Source: Petunia secreta (lineage: Eukaryota; Streptophyta; Magnoliopsida; Solanales; Solanaceae). Taken from it: DNA of 64,000 nucleotides. The notes under the pieces were generated by a model. It was not told the DNA's origin. It made no database searches and worked only from the letters and a program-made list of their open reading frames with translations. Position numbers and translations under genes: made by a program. Location: NCBI GenBank assembly GCA_029990175.1, contig JARKIP010000033.1:19327001-19391000 (forward strand), read 5' to 3'. This document shows, piece after piece, positions 58,933 to 64,000 of the stretch. The first letter of the stretch is position 1; every line of letters begins with the position of its first letter.

Positions 58933-60050
58933 TTAAAAGTAGTACCGCTTCAGATTGGAGATGTTCCAATTCAAAGGTTTGGGCTTGCCTTGTAGGTCTT
59001 CGATTTGATAAGATCCCTTTCCAGCGATCGCCTTAACTCTATAAGGTCCTTCCCAGTTTGCAATGAGTTTTCCCCCATTCTTTTCCTTTGTTGATTGATT
59101 CAAAGCCTTCAGCACAAAATTGCCAACTTTAACATCCCTAAGTTTGGCTTTCCTGTTGAGATATGCCTCGATCTGCCTTTTCTGTGCTGCTAACCGAACC
59201 AAAGCCAACTCTCTTTTCTCCTCGAGCAAGTCTAACTCTATGCGCATAGCTTGCTGATTGGAATCCTCGGTAGTGTGAGCGTACCGAAGATTTGATTCGC
59301 CCACTTCCACGGGGATAAGTGAATCCATGCCATAGGCGAGGGAAAATAGGGTTTCGCCGGTGCTGTTCTTTTCTGTTGTTCGTATAGCCCACAACACACC
59401 TGGAAACTCTTCGGGCCAAGGGCCTTTTTTCTCATCGAGCCTCTTCTTGAGACTTTTAATTATCACTCTGTTTGAAGATTTGGCTTGGCCATTGGCACTT
59501 GGATGATAAGGGGTCAATGCTATTCTTATTCCCCATTATTTGAAGAAATCAGTGATGGCTGCTCCCATGAACTGTTTACAATTGTCACAAGTGATCTCCC
59601 TTGGGACGCCGAACCTTTAGATGATGTTCTTTCTAATAAAATCTATTACTTCCTTCTGTTTAACCTCGGTGAGAGCTCCTGCTTCCACCCATTTTGTGAA
59701 ATAATCTATTAAAATGAGAATAAACTGAACACCACCTTTTCCCTTCAGTAAGGGGCCAACATTATCCATTCCCCACTTTATGAAGGGCCATGGTGACACG
59801 ACCTAATGCAGGGGTTCGGCTTGCTGATGAATCATTCGGGCATGGCGTTGACACTTATCATACTTTTTCACGAAGGCCTTCGCGTCTGCACTGATAGTGG
59901 GCCAATAGTACCCAGCCCGAAGTAGTTTGCACACCAACGACTTTCCTCCCGAGTGGTTGCCACACTCACCTTCGTATATTTCAGCCATCACATATCTAAC
60001 TTCGTCTGGACCCAAACACTTGGCCATCGGGCCGCTGTACAATCATCTGT
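58933..60050 (-). pseudogene. Tat-type integrase, degraded
   Basis: Segments 60042-59803 (zinc domain), 59799-59617 (core start) and 59517-58933 (core end and C-terminus). In the zinc domain, IYEGECGNHSGG and KKYDKCQRHA show Tyr where the family has a His and a Cys, so zinc binding is probably lost. The core keeps KWGMDNVGPL and CDN, but GQAKSSNRVI has Lys where GQAE supplies the third catalytic acid. A stop lies in 'NII*RFGVP' near 59617 and another near 59535. The C-terminal part runs through NWEGPYRVKAI to SNLKRYYF at 58933. Confidence 0.88.
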
Positions 60051-60199
60051 ATAAATTCCCTTCGATCATAGAGTACGAAGCCACTTGAGTCCTCAACTTT
60101 TTTGCCTCTTTCTTATCTTGAGGGAGAGTCCCCGAGTCGAAGTAAGAGATAAACTTACTCCGCCAATCTCATATGTGGTCCACCGAGTTGACTTCCAAT

Positions 60200-61130
60200 T
60201 TTATTTCTCTCATTTGTGCAGAAGGCAACCGAACCATTTATTAGTCCCCGAGTGTACCTCATCAACTGCCGAACCCAAGTTTTCCAAGGCATCGGCTTCG
60301 GTATTCTCTTCCTGGGGTACTTGTTTAATTTGCCACTCTTGGAATTGAGCTAAGATTCTTTGCGCTCGGGTCAAGAACTGTTGCATTCTGGGCTCACGAG
60401 CCATATATTCGCCGAGCACTTGGTTTATCACTAGTTGTGAATCACACCTAAACTCAATTCTCTCTATCCTTATTTCTTTGGCTAACTCCAAGCCTTTTAA
60501 GGCTCTTCATATTCGGCCTCGTTGTTGGTCATCTTTTTAAACCGAACTGAATGCCTGATTTTCTCCCCGATGGGTACTTTCAACACTATGCCTAATCCCG
60601 AACCCTTAGAATTAGTCGCCCCATCGGTGTAAAGTACCCATAGTCCCGAAGCTGATCCCTTCGACATTGAATTCTCCTTTTCAGCTTCGGGTAGGATCCC
60701 AACACTAAAATCAGCTATGAAGTCGGTCAAGACTTGAAATTTTATGGCCGTTCGGGGTTGATAGATGATGTCATACTCACTTAACTCTAATACCCATTTA
60801 GACTGGTTTATGCAATACACTTCTCAAGGGGAAGGTGGTAACTACTGCTATTGAATGACATTGAAAATAGGGTCGTAGTTTCCGAGTAGTAACAACTAAA
60901 GCAAGTGCTAGTTTCTCCAAATGAGGATACCTGGTTTCAGCATCGAAAAGTGTCTTGCTCACATAGTAGATAGGCTGTTGCTTGCCATCTTCTTCTCGAA
61001 CCAGCACATCACTAACTGACACCTCGGATACAGCCAAGTAAACTAGAAAAGTTTCACCATCTTTTGGCTTGGCGAGCAACAACGCGTTAGCCAGATAATG
61101 TTTCAACTCCCTTAGCGCTTCTTTGCACTC
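60200..61130 (-). pseudogene. RNase H and archaeal-type RNase H (aRNH) of the Tat element, degraded
   Basis: 61106-60798 is the ordinary retroelement RNase H (LVYLAVSEVSVSDVLVREE, QQPIYYVSKTL). It is followed by the second RNase H: LYTDGATNSKGSGLGIVL and NNEAEYE at 60820-60497, then RCDSQLVINQVLGEY and EADALENLGS at 60491-60210. The aRNH retains its Asp/Glu residues but is broken by a frameshift at about 60495. The presence of aRNH is what places the element in the Tat lineage. Confidence 0.88.
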
Positions 61131-61199
61131 CGGTGTCCATTCGAAGTGATTATTCTTTCTTAAGATCGAGAAGAATTTGTGGCATCGCTCCGAAGACCT

Positions 61200-62215
61200 T
61201 GAGATAAATCAACTCAAGGCAGCGACTCGACCAGTTAAATGTTAAACTTCTTTTATGACGGTTAGCTCCTTGGGGATTTCTTCGATGGCTTTGATCTTAT
61301 CTGGATTGGCTTCGATTACCGTTCGGAGACTATGAATCCCAAAAATTTGCCCGACCCTACACTAAAGGCACACTTCTCAGGATTCAGTTTTATGCCATAT
61401 TGCCTCAGAACAGCGAAAGCTTCTCTCAAATGGTTCAGATGATCTTCCATTCGAATAGACTTGATTAGCATATCATCTAGGTAGACTTCCATATATTTTT
61501 CAATGTATTCTTTGAACATGAGATACACTAGTCTTTGGTATGTCGCCCCTGCATTCTTCAAATCGAAAGGCATTACCTTGTAGCAGAAAGTGCCTCGGTC
61601 AGTGATGAACGAGGTCTTTTCTTCGTCCTTCGGATCCATGAGGATTTGGTTGTACCCCGAATAAGCATCTAAGAAGGTTAGTAGTTTATGTCCAGCCGTG
61701 GAGTCTATTAACCTGTCTATTTGTGGCAATGGATAGGTATCTTTGGGGCAAGCCTTGTTTAGATCAGTGTAATCTACACACATCCTCCACTTTCCGTTCT
61801 TTTTGGGAACAACAACAACATTAGCCATCCATTCAGGGTATTTCACCACTCTTATGAAGCCATTCTCTTACAGTTTCATGGTTTCGTCTTCGATTGCTTT
61901 CTTTTTGACCCCGACGTGTGGTCTCTTCTTTTGTTTTGCCGGGGTGAATTGGGGATCCACATTCAATTTATGGGTCATGATATCCGGATTGATACCGACC
62001 ATATCTGAATGGGACCAAGCAAAGCAATCATTGTCAAACTTCAAAACTTCGGTGATAGCTTTCTTCGACTCTGGGTCCAACTCTGAGCTGACGAAAACTT
62101 TCCTCTCTGGAAAATCCCTCGATAACATGAAAGATTCCAGCTCCACTATAGTGGAGTCCTCGGCTTTTTGCTTCCGATATTCTTGAATGCATGCCAGGAT
62201 CTTCTCCACTTCTCC
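61200..62215 (-). pseudogene. Reverse transcriptase of the Tat element, degraded
   Basis: 62209-61868 carries the N-terminal lead (DCFAWSHSDMVGINPDI) and ends in a stop (MKL*). The next frame, 61849-61316, has VVVPKKNGKWRMCVDYTDLNKACPK, FLDAYSGYNQI, MPFDLKNAGATYQR (Asp replaces the usual Gly) and EVYLDDMLIKS with the catalytic DD pair. Only one nonsense codon separates the two halves. Confidence 0.9.
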
Positions 62216-62219
62216 TCGG

Positions 62220-62890
62220 GGGTCATTTTGGGAGTTTGATCCTCCCTCTTCGTTCGACCCCGACAGCGTTGGTTGCTATTTCTTTGGTCCAGTCGGGACG
62301 ACTCCACTCTTCAATGCAACCGAATAGCACTCTCTTACTACTCATTGTTCTCTTTTTATTGACTGAACTCCCCATGGGGTAGGGAACTTGATCACTTGAT
62401 ATAGAGTGGATGGAACAACTTCCATGGAATGAATCCATGGTCTATCGAGGATCACATTATACACCATGTCCTCGGGTAGAACTTGGAAAAGTGTTTCCTT
62501 GCAAACTCCTTCGGCGAAAGTTTTGAGTGTGATTTCACCCAATGTCTTTTCAGTAGAGTTGTTCAAGCCAATCAACATAGTTGCCTTAGGGATAACTTCT
62601 CCCTTCAAGCATATCTTTTTAGTGGCCCCGTAGCTGATTATATTGACCGAGCTACCAGATTCAATTAGGACTCGTTTGATATCCGAGTCATTTATGCTCA
62701 ACGTGATGACCAAAGCGTCGTGATGAGGGAACATCATCCCATCACAATCGTCATCATCAAACACAATTTCTTTTCCCGAGCCTCCAACTCGAGTTCTTTT
62801 CTCCATGGTAATTGACAGCTTGGTGAATTTCTTAGCAGCTGCAAAATTCACCCCGTTCACCTCTGACCCCCCGGTGATAACATTCACGAC
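62220..62890 (-). pseudogene. Retropepsin-type protease of the Tat element
   Basis: Frame 62887-62342 has VLIESGSSVNIISY at the active site, where aspartic proteases need D-T/S-G. The Asp is Glu here, so the enzyme is probably inactive. GLNNSTEKTLGEITL and YNVILDRPWIHSM are the conserved flap-side and C-terminal segments. The frame shifts after about 62342. Confidence 0.82.
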
Positions 62891-64000
62891 TCTCTCGGTG
62901 TATATTTTGGTCCCTTTTATCAGCAGGAGTTCTCATGTCCTTGGGTATTCTCACTCCGGCTGTCCCCTTCACTATATTGACCAGCTCCGAGGTCGAGATG
63001 CTGAAGTTGTAGTCGGGAATGCGAGATAGCTCTTTATTCTTTGCGACAGAGCTGGGCTCGAAGAGTTCCTCTGGTTTTTTTGGGAAAACCTTTTCGCCGA
63101 GGCGTTGGCTCACATGAGAATCTTCAAATGAGATTCCAAGCGAATTTCTCAGCCTCTGACTAACAGGCTACCTCGACGAGGTGTATGGCTCATACCTCCC
63201 CTTCGAGTTTCCTCGCGGTGCCTCGACGCGATAAGAGGATTCGCTTTGGTTCTTATAGTTGTGGCTTCGGCCATTATTTTTCCATTCGGCTTCCTCCAGC
63301 CTTATCTATGTGTAAGCTCTATTGTGCAAATCATCCCATTTCAGGGTTTGATATTGCTGGAGCTCCTTTCGCAACTCAGCAGCAGCCTCGGAGTTTCGAA
63401 CGTTGATGCATTTCTCAAATGCCATGATGGCTAGAGTATCATCCATAGGAGGTAGTTCCATGCGCTCAGCATGAAAGCGTTCGAGGAAGTCCTTTAGTGG
63501 CTCACTGGGCCGTTGTTTGACTTCAAAATATATCCTCCTTCATCTGGAGGATTTTCTGTGCCCCGATGTGCGTTATAACGAATGTGCTAACCAGCTCTTT
63601 AAACGTGGAAATCGACCCCGATGGTAGGCGCATGTACCAACGAAGTGCTCCCTTTTCTAGAGATTCGCCAAATTTTTTCAAGAACATCGACTCCTTCTCT
63701 ACCTCTGATAAGTCGTTGCTCAGCACCATTGACATATATTCGGTCACATACTCTTTGGGGTCAGTGGTCCCATCGTACTTTTTCAAGAAGAAGATCTTGA
63801 AAATTTTGGGAGTTGGGGCTGGAGCAGCTTCGGGCTTGAATGGCAGCTGTCTATATTGGTCGATATCAAGATCGTCTTGAACCTTAGTCACCCCGGGAAC
63901 GATTTCGAGGCGCTTTTCCTCGCGCGCCTCGACGCGAGCCTCAACTCGGGCTTCGATCTCCTGGTTAGCTTTTCAACGTCTACCGAGGAGATAGTTTTTG
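62832..64000 (-). pseudogene. gag of the Tat element (incomplete at the window end)
   Basis: 63891-63523 contains RQLPFKPEAAPAPTPKIFKI, KKYDGTTDPKEYVTEYMSMV and LRWYMRLPSGSISTFKELV. It is a close relative of the gag at 34618-33764. After frame changes, 63113-62832 carries KELSRIPDYNFSISTSELV. The N-terminal half lies beyond 64000. Confidence 0.87.

Larger units (their letters stand above)
54325..64000 (-). mobile_element. Tat-lineage Ty3/gypsy retrotransposon with antisense gene (5' end outside window)
   Basis: Reading the minus strand from the right edge: gag (to ~62832), protease, RT, RNase H, second archaeal-type RNase H and integrase (end 58933). Then comes a ~3.7-kb region carrying a gene on the opposite strand, followed by a polypurine tract and the 3' LTR (54881-54325). 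The second RNase H and the extra ORF between integrase and the 3' LTR are hallmarks of Tat-type elements. Every pol domain carries nonsense or frameshift changes. The right end and 5' LTR are beyond 64000. Confidence 0.9.

Overview
This is plant nuclear DNA, very probably from a Solanaceae species. Evidence: three split genes with GT-AG introns whose translations match angiosperm families along their full length, a dense load of LTR retrotransposons, Mutator-like MITEs with 9-10 bp target-site duplications, and a SINE fragment of a type I associate with Solanaceae. There are no bacterial operons, CRISPR arrays or tRNA/rRNA genes. The family assignment is inference.

Layout. 1-8.2 kb: remnants of Ty3/gypsy elements, a GC-rich repeat block, and about 3.5 copies of a ~180-bp satellite-like repeat. 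8.26-14.0 kb: a complete but coding-dead Ty1/copia element (312-bp LTRs, near-matching 5-bp TSD). 14.0-15.2 kb: an inverted-repeat element with a duplicated arm. 15.2-31.5 kb: a nest. Copia element A (LTRs 15199-15577 and 31167-31546) is split in its reverse transcriptase by a younger copy of the same family, element B (22154-29818, TSD CTTGG). Element A also carries a 1.37-kb Mutator-like foldback element (15602-16975, 10-bp TSD) just behind its primer-binding site. 31.5-35.4 kb: a relic of copia reverse transcriptase and a truncated Tat-type gypsy 5' end on the minus strand.

35.9-54.1 kb is the gene island. (i) A 12-exon synaptotagmin/SYT3-like gene (+, 545 aa) contains an antisense SINE just inside intron 10. 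(ii) A 4-exon chloroplast 29-kDa RNA-binding protein gene (+, 290 aa) has two RRMs. (iii) A 3-exon 11S-globulin-like bicupin gene (-, 356 aa) has a partial copy of its own promoter downstream of its stop. All three reading frames are intact. Two further Mutator-like MITEs lie between genes (i) and (ii).

54.3-64.0 kb is a Tat-lineage gypsy element on the minus strand, cut by the window end. It has a 3' LTR, a C/G polypurine tract, degraded integrase, archaeal-type RNase H, RNase H, RT and protease, and the gag start. Between pol and the 3' LTR a multi-exon gene runs on the opposite (+) strand with its own TATA box. It encodes a 'putative gypsy type transposon' domain followed by a charged coiled-coil tail.

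The host genes show no sign of acting together (ER-plasma-membrane tether, plastid RNA metabolism, cupin of unknown role). I did not find a clearly undescribed system. The least ordinary items are the antisense gene of the Tat element, the duplicated cupin promoter, the nested copia/foldback structure and the ACTGAASTTCAG palindrome MITE.
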